Positions 43,125-50,184 of a stretch of 64,000 bases of DNA are shown piece by piece. The DNA lies in assembly GCA_002238785.1 (NCBI GenBank), contig MPNA01000004.1:124001-188000 (forward strand), read 5' to 3'. Numbering within the stretch: the stretch's first letter is position 1; the number at the start of each line of letters is the position of its first letter. The translations under genes and the position numbers were made by a program. A model generated the notes under the pieces. The model saw nothing but the letters and a program-made list of their open reading frames with translations. It did no database searches and had not been told where the DNA came from. This stretch comes from a bacterium OM1 bin76. Lineage in GTDB: Bacteria; Actinomycetota; Acidimicrobiia; Spongiisociales; ZC4RG35.

Positions 43125-44119
43125 TGTCCGGCGCCCCGGCTATGGCAGTCGCCGACTGCCACAACGATCTGCTGCTGGCCGTGGAACACCAGCGGCGACG
43201 CGGTTACTCCGATCCTTTCGGCGACTTCTGGTTGCCCCAACTGCGGGCCGGCGGCGTCGTACTTCAAGTGCTGCCGGTGTACACCGAGGAGGAGTTTGTT
43301 TCGGCAGGAGCGCTTCGGCGGGCGTTGATCATCCTGGAAACCGCCCGTTGGATGGCCGATGTTCACCGGGCGGACGTGGCTATCGCCGAAAACGGACCCC
43401 AGATTGAAGAGATTATCGCCTCTGGACGCATCGCCATGCTATTGGCGCTGGAGGGTGGTGAGCCGTTCGGAGCGGATCTCGGTTTAGTAGATGGGTTCGC
43501 TCGCCTGGGAGTGCGCATGGCCTCTCTGACTTGGAATCGCCGCACCATGCTTGCCGACGGCGTCGGCGTGCGCTCCTCGGGAGGCGGATTGACTCCTTTG
43601 GGTCGAGAGGCTGTCTCCGAGTTGGAACGATGTGGAGTGATCCTCGACGTCAGCCACTTGGCAGATGCCGGTTTGCGAGACGTTCTGGAAGTGGCTGGTA
43701 GACCGGTTGTCGCATCGCACTCATCCTGCCGGGCCTTGTATTGTCACCCTCGCAACCTCTCCGACGATCAGATCATCGCCATCGCCCGCACCGGAGGCAT
43801 GGTCTGCCTCAACGCTTTCGGCGGTTTCTTGAGCGAGGCCCCGTCTCTGGACGACTACATAACCCACATCGCCCACGCCGTATCTCTGATAGGCGACCGG
43901 GCCGTGGGAATCGGCGCCGACTTCATAGATGATGTGCTTCACATAGTCGATCCCATCCTCGGCGGAGCGTTGGCAGACGAGTTCCCCACCGTTCCAAACC
44001 TGGAGTCTCCCGCCGACTATCCGTCCGTCGCTGCAGCCATGGCCGACCGGCTCCCATTGGAAGCAGCCCAAAACGTCCTTGGCCAGAACCTAATCCGATT
44101 TCTGAAGAGCATGCTTTGA
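43124..44119 (+). CDS. M19-family membrane-dipeptidase-like zinc hydrolase
   Basis: 331 residues from ATG 43124. VADCHNDLLLAVEHQRRRGYSDPFGDFWLPQLRAGGVVLQVLPVYT matches the family start (the first ligand pair HxD is HND). ALEGGEPFG (bridging Glu), VRMASLTWN, VILDVSHLAD, VASHSSCRALYCHPRNLSDDQI and VGIGADFIDDV follow in family order. M19 enzymes split dipeptides, including D-amino-acid forms. It ends the operon binding protein-ATPase-permease-DUF917-HyuA-dipeptidase, consistent with a peptide-derived or N-acyl amino acid substrate. Confidence 0.88.
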   Translation: MSGAPAMAVADCHNDLLLAVEHQRRRGYSDPFGDFWLPQLRAGGVVLQVLPVYTEEEFVSAGALRRALIILETARWMADVHRADVAIAENGPQIEEIIASGRIAMLLALEGGEPFGADLGLVDGFARLGVRMASLTWNRRTMLADGVGVRSSGGGLTPLGREAVSELERCGVILDVSHLADAGLRDVLEVAGRPVVASHSSCRALYCHPRNLSDDQIIAIARTGGMVCLNAFGGFLSEAPSLDDYITHIAHAVSLIGDRAVGIGADFIDDVLHIVDPILGGALADEFPTVPNLESPADYPSVAAAMADRLPLEAAQNVLGQNLIRFLKSML

Positions 44120-44405
44120 CGGCTCTTCGGATGTGACGGGGGGGGGTGGGGATCGGTCGGCTGCGGGTGGGTTTCCCCCTTTGGTGAAATAGGCCACTGC
44201 AGCGGTGACTCCCCATCGTGAGTCTTGATGGAACCCACACATGATGGCTTATGGGATTGAACCAGCCCTGTGCACCTAATCCGTTGTCAGGCCTGGGCCT
44301 CACTCAATTCGCAAATAGCACATTTGTCCAGCAGCAACGGCGGGAAGAGACGGACCGTCTCGGTAGGATGGATTCTGTAGAAGCCCACATGAGAGGGGTA
44401 GGTCA
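44120..44405. other. 286-base gap with a run of G
   Basis: A stretch of nine G, one T and four G lies at about 44138-44151 just after the dipeptidase gene. No gene or clear terminator. A GAGAGGGG ribosome-binding site at 44390-44397 serves the AhpD-like gene. The promoter of that gene must lie here but no convincing -35/-10 pair was found. Confidence 0.35.
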
Positions 44406-44987
44406 ATGCCAACCCGAATCAGACCGCTATCCCACGGGGAGAGCCACGACCCCGAAGTCAACCAGATGCTCGCCGACGGGCGGGACGGTTGGTGGGAGGA
44501 CTCCGCCATGTTCGGGGTCATCGGTCGGAATCCCCAACTGCTGAAGGCCATCATCCCGGTGTTTGTGTCGTTCTTCGGCCAAGGCTCGGTCGAACCGCAC
44601 ATCCACGAGATGATGAGATTAAAGACCGGGCAGATCAACGACTGCGCCTACTGACAGACGGTACGTACCACCGCCGTGAGCGGTGCAGTAGGACCGAAAG
44701 AAGAGGCAGTCTTCGAGCGTCAGCCCCAAGCAGGCGACACTCTGAACGAGCGGGAAGCCATGGCCGTCTCGCTCGCGGAACGTATTGCCCTAGACCCGCA
44801 CACTGTCACCGACGGGTTCTTCGAAGCGTTGAAGGAGCACTTCACCGAAGACGAGATCGTGGAGATGGTGTTCGCATGTTCCATATTCAACTGGGGTAAC
44901 AAGTTCAACATCACCATGAATCTTGACTCGAGCCCCGAATCTGCCTATCCAAACGGAATGGAGTATCGCGAAGAGGAGCTTGGCTGA
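44406..44987 (+). CDS. AhpD/CMD-like protein with in-frame TGA: probable selenoprotein (CxxU)
   Basis: 193 residues if TGA 44652-44654 is read as selenocysteine. The carboxymuconolactone-decarboxylase/AhpD fold runs straight through it: HEMMRLKTGQINDCAY-U-QTVRTTAV, then LNEREAMAVSLAERIALDPHTVTDGFFEALKEHFTEDEIVEMVFACSIFNWGNKFNI. In relatives this spot reads CxxC-xxVR, so Cys80-x2-Sec83 would be the redox pair. No other stop or frame break occurs, and a hairpin fitting bacterial SECIS rules follows. AhpD-like Sec proteins are known from bacterial selenoproteome surveys. It starts with a GAGAGGGG site and ends 3 bases before a thioredoxin gene. The alternative is a nonsense mutation. Confidence 0.75.
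44652..44690 (+). promoter_or_regulatory. Candidate bacterial SECIS element
   Basis: After TGA (44652-44654) comes a hairpin CACCGC (44669-44674), loop CGTGA (44675-44679), GCGGTG (44680-44685). It is extended by TAC/GTA (44666-44668 with 44688-44690) across a 2-base bulge. Twenty bases separate TGA from the apical loop and the loop's second base is G. Both fit the known bacterial rules (16-37 bases; G among the first two loop bases). Confidence 0.65.
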
Positions 44988-44990
44988 GAC

Positions 44991-45332
44991 GTGGGCGTGC
45001 GGTCGAGTTCTGCCATTCGGGAGATCTCAGGGTCCGGCGAACTTGAGGACATCCTCGATACAGAGGGTCGGGGCGTAGTAATGGAGTTCTGGGGTACTTG
45101 GTGCCGACCGTGCCGAGTACTCCGCCCCCATCTCGAACGCCTTGCTGGAGACCACGCTGATAGGTGGCGGTTTGTTGCCGTTCACGTGGACAAACATCCC
45201 AACCTGGCAGAGACCTGGTCGGTCATGGGGACGCCGACCCTGATCTATCTGCATGACGGGGAGGAACGCCACCGAACCTCCGGAGCGGTCACTCCGTCGA
45301 TGATCGAGGAAGCGCTGAACTCCATGTCTTAA
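44991..45332 (+). CDS. Thioredoxin-family protein
   Basis: 113 residues, GTG 44991. The active site reads WCRPC (about 37-41) in VVMEFWGTWCRPCRVLRPHLERLA. The cis-Pro is in GTPTLIYLHDGEE. Thioredoxin length without signal peptide, so cytosolic. It lies 3 bases behind the AhpD-like Sec gene, suggesting that it re-reduces the Cys-Sec pair of that protein or works in the same peroxide or disulfide chain. Confidence 0.9.
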   Translation: MGVRSSSAIREISGSGELEDILDTEGRGVVMEFWGTWCRPCRVLRPHLERLAGDHADRWRFVAVHVDKHPNLAETWSVMGTPTLIYLHDGEERHRTSGAVTPSMIEEALNSMS

Positions 45333-45787
45333 TCTGCCCACCTTCAGCGTGAAGGGCAGGTTACGGGCATCCCACGAGGCTTTTAAATGGCTCCCTGGAG
45401 ACATAACCGCGCCGTGGCACAGTAAGATTGTTCTGGTTACCCGCCCGGACTTTGTCCGACTACCCTTCAAGAACGGGTAGGCAGCGAGAGGAGTTTTGTG
45501 AGATGGATGCCTTGAGAACAGGCTCCACAACCTCGCGCGGGGAGATGGGTTGTCCAGGCTCCCGGGTGGTTCACCCGGGCGGGACCACTGACCGCCCTTA
45601 GACAAACGCCAACATCCGGGAGCGATTGACGGCCTGCGGGCCCACGGCGTTTTTATCTACATGCACCGGGACGGGTACCTGGCTGGAAGTTCAAGACTCG
45701 AACAGCAGGGATCCGGCCGCCTGGCATGAGGATCACACAACAGTGATCTGGACATCGAATCAATCAACTAAGACCTAAGGAGAAACC
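45333..45787. other. 455-base gap with several hairpins
   Basis: No protein gene is supported on either strand. Hairpins seen: CGGAC-TTT-GTCCG (45446-45458), CTACCC/GGGTAG with 9-base loop (45460-45480), and a strong CCCGGGT-GGTTC-ACCCGGG (45561-45579). GGCC-TGCG-GGCC (45631-45642) is followed by a T-run (45650-45655) that could be a weak terminator. It was checked for a tRNA-Sec gene because of the neighbour, but no acceptor or T arm can be drawn. It may contain a small RNA or decayed sequence. Confidence 0.35.
45731..45748. promoter_or_regulatory. Inverted repeat ahead of the OsmC-family gene
   Basis: GATCAC-ACAACA-GTGATC: perfect 6-base arms, 39 bases before ATG 45788. OsmC/Ohr genes are often under MarR-type (OhrR) repressors that bind such repeats. 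No such regulator is adjacent, so this is only positional evidence. Confidence 0.4.
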
Positions 45788-46342
45788 ATGAGCAAGGGAG
45801 AGATCAACGGAGTAGACACAGCGCACCTGCTGTTTGCCCGCGGAGTGGTCGGAGAGACACCGGCCGCGGGCGACTACACATGGAGAGCCTCGAACCAATG
45901 GGTCCATGGAACCCACAGCACGACCGAGATCGGCGGCTACTTCGGACTGGGCGAAGAGCGCGCCCACAAGTCAAAGTACCAGGTGGAAGCCGACCACCCC
46001 CTGGAATTCAACGCCGCGGACAACGCCGCCACCCCGGTGGAAATCGTGCTGGCCGGTCTGGCGAGTTGCCTGACCGCCGGTGTGGCAGCAGTGGCGGAAA
46101 ACCGCGAGATCAAGCTGCGTTCGGTGAAGGCAACAGTGGAAGCCGACATGAACATCGGAGGCATCCTGGGAGCGGATCCGGAGGTCCGGAACGGTTTCAG
46201 CGACGTGAGAGTCAACTACGAGATCGACGCCGAGGACACCAGCGAGGCGGACGTGGAAGCCCTGGTGGCACAGTCGCAGAAGATCTCGGCCGTGTTCGAC
46301 ATTCTGACCAACCCCACCAACGTAACCGTCGAAGTCAGCTAG
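45788..46342 (+). CDS. OsmC-family peroxiredoxin-like protein
   Basis: 184 residues. The OsmC fold shows KSKYQVEADHPLEFNAADNAATPVEIVLAGLASCLTAGVAAVAENREIKLRSVKATVEADMNI and VRVNYEIDAEDTSEADVEALVAQSQKISAVFDILTNPTNVTVEV. The central-helix Cys (LASCL) is present; the second redox Cys of Ohr/OsmC is not obvious, so it may belong to the YhfA-like branch rather than a full organic-hydroperoxide reductase. AAGGAG lies 6 bases before ATG. It is followed 13 bases later by the flavin monooxygenase-like gene. Confidence 0.88.
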   Translation: MSKGEINGVDTAHLLFARGVVGETPAAGDYTWRASNQWVHGTHSTTEIGGYFGLGEERAHKSKYQVEADHPLEFNAADNAATPVEIVLAGLASCLTAGVAAVAENREIKLRSVKATVEADMNIGGILGADPEVRNGFSDVRVNYEIDAEDTSEADVEALVAQSQKISAVFDILTNPTNVTVEVS

Positions 46343-46355
46343 CAGGCGAGGCAGG

Positions 46356-47606
46356 GTGCGTACTGCCGTTGTCGTAATCGGAGCCGGGCACACCGGCCTG
46401 GCGGTCAGCTACCTCCTCTCCCAGCGCTCGATCGACCACATGGTCCTCGAGCGCGGGGAGGTGGCCAATACGTGGCGAACGGAGCGCTGGGAAGCGCTTC
46501 GCCTGCTCACTCCGAACTGGCAGACCAGGTTGCCCGGCATGGCCTACGATGGTGACGATCCCCACGGATTCATGACCATGCCGCAGATTGTCGGTTTCCT
46601 CGACCGGTACGCCCGACTGGTTGATCCGCCGCTCCACACTCTCACCACCGTCACCTCCGTGCGAAAGGACGGCGAGAACTACGAGGTCGTGACCGACCGG
46701 GGCGTGTGGTCGTGCCGGTCGGTTGTGCTGGCCACCGGTGGGTTCAACCTTCCCAAGGTACCTCCCATCGCCGCGGCTCTTCCAGCCTCGATCGACTCGG
46801 TGACACCCATCCACTATCGCCGCCCGTCGGACCTTCGGGAAGGCGGCGTCCTGGTGGTGGGAGTGTCGGCCACCGGTGTGCAACTTGCCGACGAGATCCA
46901 CCGTTCAGGGCGACCGGTGACAGTCTCGGTGGGTGAGCATGTCCGAATGCCCCGGACATACCGTGGAAAGGACATCCGCTACTGGTTCGAGGTCACCGGC
47001 TTATCCGACGAGCGCTACGACGAGGTGGATGACATCCTGCGGGCCCGCACGGTCCCCTCCCCCCAACTGGTCGGAACGCCGGAACACCGGATGCTCGACC
47101 TCAATGCCCTGACCGACCAGGGTGTGCGCCTGGTAGGGCGACTGGCCGGCATCAGGGAGGGCAGAGCCCAGCTATCGGGTTCGCTCCACAACAAGTGCAA
47201 CCGATCGGACCTGAAGATGGGCCGATTGCTTCTGCTGATCGACGAATGGGTCACCGAGAACGGCTTGGACGCCGAGTACGACCCTCCCCGCCGGTACGAG
47301 CGCACCCGTGTGGAGAAGTCACCTCCCCTGGGTCTTGATCTCACCAGCGGGGAGATCAAGACCGTGGTCTGGGCCACCGGCTACCGGCCGGATTACTCAT
47401 GGCTGCATGTTCCGGTGCTGGACCACAAGGGCCGCCTCCGCCACGACGGTGGCATCGTCACCGGCTCGCCAGGCATGTACAGGGTCGGGCTGAACTTTCT
47501 TCGTCGCCGCAAGTCAAGCTTCATACATGGCGCCGAGGACGACGCTCGAGACCTGGTGGACCATCTGTCCGCCTACCTGTCCAGCCGTGTCCCGGCGAGG
47601 TGTTAG
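46356..47606 (+). CDS. Flavin-containing (CzcO-like) FAD/NAD(P)-dependent monooxygenase-type oxidoreductase
   Basis: 416 residues from GTG 46356 (GAGGCAGG directly upstream). The FAD site is VVVIGAGHTGLAVSYLLSQR (5-24). The flavin-monooxygenase middle is TWRTERWEALRLLTPNWQTRLPG. The second dinucleotide site is LVVGVSATGVQLADEIHRSGRPVTVSVG (NADPH), and VVWATGYRPDYSWL is the ATG motif common to these enzymes. It may oxygenate sulfur or nitrogen or do Baeyer-Villiger chemistry. It lies between the OsmC and sterol-methyltransferase-like genes. Confidence 0.88.
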   Translation: MRTAVVVIGAGHTGLAVSYLLSQRSIDHMVLERGEVANTWRTERWEALRLLTPNWQTRLPGMAYDGDDPHGFMTMPQIVGFLDRYARLVDPPLHTLTTVTSVRKDGENYEVVTDRGVWSCRSVVLATGGFNLPKVPPIAAALPASIDSVTPIHYRRPSDLREGGVLVVGVSATGVQLADEIHRSGRPVTVSVGEHVRMPRTYRGKDIRYWFEVTGLSDERYDEVDDILRARTVPSPQLVGTPEHRMLDLNALTDQGVRLVGRLAGIREGRAQLSGSLHNKCNRSDLKMGRLLLLIDEWVTENGLDAEYDPPRRYERTRVEKSPPLGLDLTSGEIKTVVWATGYRPDYSWLHVPVLDHKGRLRHDGGIVTGSPGMYRVGLNFLRRRKSSFIHGAEDDARDLVDHLSAYLSSRVPARC

Positions 47607-47760
47607 TGGTTCCGTTTTGGTTTGGTGGGTTGGGGTGGTCCGTGCGGGGAAAGGCGCTGGCGCCCAGGCCTGTTCGTGCAGAGGCCTGATACCGACTGTC
47701 TGCTAGATTTGAACCGACTGCTCGCCGGGTACCAGGGTCGGGCCTGAGGAAAGAAGCTCC

Positions 47761-48801
47761 ATGACATCCAGTTTGCGCAAACTCTCCAGGGAGTTGCGGC
47801 ATGCCTATGGGGACTCGGATGTCAGAGGCCGCCAGCAGACCCTCGACGGCTGGATTGATCGAGCTGCGCCACGAGCCGCTAGCGCTGGCGGGTACGACCA
47901 CACGGAGACGGTGAAGGAATATTACGACCTGTGCAGCGGGTTCATGGTGTGGGGATGGAGCGAGTCCCTGCACTTCGCGCCCCTCACCCCAAACGAGACC
48001 CTCGAGGAGTCCCAGGTCCGCCATCAACGGTTGATGATCTCCCGGCTGGAGTTGCAGCAAGGCATGACGGTGGTCGATGTCGGCTGTGGAATCGGCGGCC
48101 CGATGCGCCGCGTCGCCCGCGAGGCCGGCGTCCATGTTGTCGGCATCAACAACAGTACGATCCAGTTGGAGAAGGCGAGGCGGTTGAACGCCGAGGCCGG
48201 GCTCGACCACATGGTCGAATACCAAGTTTGCGACTTCATGGACATGAGCAACATCGCGGACGACACTTTCGACCGCGGGTACGCCATCGAGTCAACTTGC
48301 CATGCGCCCGACAAGAAAAAGGCATTCGAAGAGATATTCCGGGTGTTGAAGCCCGGAGCCCTGTTCTGGGGGCAGGAAATGTGCCTCACGGACACGTTCG
48401 ATCCGAGCGACCACCGGCATCAGCGCACCAAGCAAGACTTGATGCGCGGCATTGCTCTGAAAGACATCGCCACGTTCGGGGAAGTGGACCAGGCGCTGCA
48501 AGCCGCGGGATTCTCGGTGATCGAAGGGGTGAACCGGGATATCCAGCAAGGCCCGTCCACACCGTGGTATCGGCCCATGGAAAGCCGCCACGGAACCTTG
48601 GGAGCGGTTCTTCGCAGACTCCCGCTGGGCCGCAGGGTGTTCTACGCGGGAACGAGGGTTGGCGAAGTGCTGCGGCTGTTCCCAAAGGGTTCCGCGGAAG
48701 TTGTCAAATTCCTCGATCGCACCGCCGACGCCTACGTCGCGGGCGGCCGGACGGGCATTTTCACGCCTTTGTACTGCTTTCTCGCCCGCAAACCCCTGTA
48801 G
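47761..48801 (+). CDS. Sterol C-24 methyltransferase (SMT/Erg6)-like SAM methyltransferase
   Basis: 346 residues with all four SMT signature regions: FMVWGWSESLHFAP (61-74, sterol-binding region I), VDVGCGIGGP (105-114, SAM site), YAIESTCHAP (174-183) and MCLTDTFDP (207-215). The C-terminal SMT domain is also present: a PWYRPM segment, then LFPKGSAEVVKFLDRTADAYVAGG and IFTPLYCFLARKP, which read like the ends of plant and fungal SMTs. SMTs add methyl groups at C-24 of the sterol side chain. Such genes are known in eukaryotes and a few uncultured bacteria. GAGGAAAG precedes ATG 47761. No cyclase or squalene monooxygenase is in the window, so the sterol source is unknown. Confidence 0.87.
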   Translation: MTSSLRKLSRELRHAYGDSDVRGRQQTLDGWIDRAAPRAASAGGYDHTETVKEYYDLCSGFMVWGWSESLHFAPLTPNETLEESQVRHQRLMISRLELQQGMTVVDVGCGIGGPMRRVAREAGVHVVGINNSTIQLEKARRLNAEAGLDHMVEYQVCDFMDMSNIADDTFDRGYAIESTCHAPDKKKAFEEIFRVLKPGALFWGQEMCLTDTFDPSDHRHQRTKQDLMRGIALKDIATFGEVDQALQAAGFSVIEGVNRDIQQGPSTPWYRPMESRHGTLGAVLRRLPLGRRVFYAGTRVGEVLRLFPKGSAEVVKFLDRTADAYVAGGRTGIFTPLYCFLARKPL

Positions 48802-48996
48802 GCCACTTCTCCCCACCCTTTGCGCGGCGCTCGCCGCGTCGTCGACAACGTCGTACCGAGATCCATGCCGACGATTCTCGGAGACACAACGGCGCCTGAA
48901 GCAAGCATTACGAGGGACAGCGGCTAGGCGCGGCTCCTCGTATACGGGCATGCATAATCGGTTTTGTGCTGTCCTCCTGCTTGCCTATGTTTATCG

Positions 48997-49548
48997 ATGG
49001 TGGATATTGAACTGACAGCCGTGGGTCGCAACATGGCCCGCATCAGGGCGGAAAGGGGTCAGCGGCTCTCGGACCTCGCCGAGTTGACCGGCTACACCAC
49101 CTCCCACCTCTCTCAGATTGAGCGGGGCAGTTCCATTCCCTCACTCACGGCGCTGGCGATGGTGGCCATGGCGCTGGATGTGGAGATGACTGCTCTGCTT
49201 GACTCTTCCACGGGGCCGCTGGTGCATGTCACCCGGGCCGGCGAGGGGCGGGAACTGCGGACCCCGGATGGTCCGCTCTGGAGGGTGGTGGGAAGCCATG
49301 GGACCGAAGGGGCGTTCACGGCGGTCATATTGAGGACCTCCGATGTTCCAGCCAGATATCGCCACTTCGGAGAGAGATTCATTCTGATGCTCCGCGGGTC
49401 GGTCTTCATTAGTTTCGGGGAGCACCATCACCATCTCACCTCCGGCGACACCTTGCACTACTCCGCTCATGAACCTCACGAAGCCGGTGCACAGACTGAC
49501 GATCCTCTCGGCCGGATGCTGGTAATCGCCAGTCCGGCCCTGTTCTGA
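48997..49548 (+). CDS. HTH (XRE)-cupin regulator, paralogue of 36130-36672
   Basis: 183 residues from ATG 48997 (GTG 49000 aligns with the start of the paralogue). HTH VGRNMARIRAERGQRLSDLAELTGYTTSHLSQIERGSSIPSLTALAMVAMALDV and cupin HFGERFILMLRGSVFISFGEHHHHLTSGDTLHYSAHEPHE. GTTTATCG sits just before the start, like the GTTATCG ahead of the paralogue; no Shine-Dalgarno, so probably leaderless. Gap 48802-48996 before it shows nothing else. It forms a pair with the next gene. Confidence 0.88.
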   Translation: MVDIELTAVGRNMARIRAERGQRLSDLAELTGYTTSHLSQIERGSSIPSLTALAMVAMALDVEMTALLDSSTGPLVHVTRAGEGRELRTPDGPLWRVVGSHGTEGAFTAVILRTSDVPARYRHFGERFILMLRGSVFISFGEHHHHLTSGDTLHYSAHEPHEAGAQTDDPLGRMLVIASPALF

Positions 49549-49552
49549 CCAT

Positions 49553-50101
49553 ATGGCTCGCAAAACGGGAATGGAACGTGGAAGTCCTGCCGCTCTGGCA
49601 AAGGAAGTCGGATCGCGCCTGCGGGAGCAACGTAAACAGCTCTCCATGACACTGCGGCATGTCGCCACCAAAGCTCAGATTTCGGCCGCCCACCTCAGCG
49701 ACATCGAGAATGGCCACTCCCATCCTTCACTACCAGTCCTCCTTCGGCTCGGCCGAGCCCTCGATCTGCCCATTGCCCAACTCCTCCCTCGGTTAGGGAA
49801 CCACCACATGCGCCAAGGGTCGATCAGGGAGAATCCGGGCGAGACCACACTGTCCCATCCCGACCTGCAGATGGTGGTGACCAATGTGAATCTGGAACCC
49901 GAGGATCACCACCGGACGAGAGTCGAGGAGAACGAGGACGTGTTCATCTTCGTCTTCGCAGGACGGTGCGAGATTGAAGTGGATGGAATTCGCTATGAAC
50001 TGTCCACTCATGACTGCGTGGATGTTGAACGGGCAGAGACCATCGAGATCACCGGTATCGGTCTCACCAAGCTGCTCATCTGTCGCGGTCGCCGCCGCTG
50101 A
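49553..50101 (+). CDS. HTH (XRE)-cupin regulator, paralogue of 35579-36127
   Basis: 182 residues (ATG 49553; ATG 49571 possible). HTH LAKEVGSRLREQRKQLSMTLRHVATKAQISAAHLSDIENGHSHPSLPVLLRLGRALDL and cupin HHRTRVEENEDVFIFVFAGRCEIEVDGIRYELSTHDCVDVE. It aligns end to end with the 35.6-kb copy. The pair order and strand relation (first regulator, then second, 4 bases apart) are the same in both copies, so the module was duplicated as a unit. Confidence 0.88.
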   Translation: MARKTGMERGSPAALAKEVGSRLREQRKQLSMTLRHVATKAQISAAHLSDIENGHSHPSLPVLLRLGRALDLPIAQLLPRLGNHHMRQGSIRENPGETTLSHPDLQMVVTNVNLEPEDHHRTRVEENEDVFIFVFAGRCEIEVDGIRYELSTHDCVDVERAETIEITGIGLTKLLICRGRRR

Positions 50102-50184
50102 CCCACTCGGGAGGCGCCCTGGTGGCACCCTCCCCAGGCAGGCCGGACTTCTTCCCATCCCCCATTGCGTAATCTTCACAGAAG

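Noticed and set aside
44138-44151. Poly-G run as a phase-variation tract
   Set aside because: It lies between genes and is not clearly within a promoter spacer; a single window cannot show length variation.
44655-44987. Reading the second half of the AhpD-like gene as a separate 103-residue gene from GTG 44676
   Set aside because: It is in the same frame as the first half, starts in the middle of the fold and has no ribosome-binding site; a TGA recoded as Sec (or a nonsense mutation) explains it better.
45430-45520. Possible tRNA-Sec gene (D-arm-like and anticodon-like stems with TTCA in a loop)
   Set aside because: No 8-bp acceptor, no long variable arm and no GGTTC-type T arm could be drawn; the loop has 9 rather than 7 bases.
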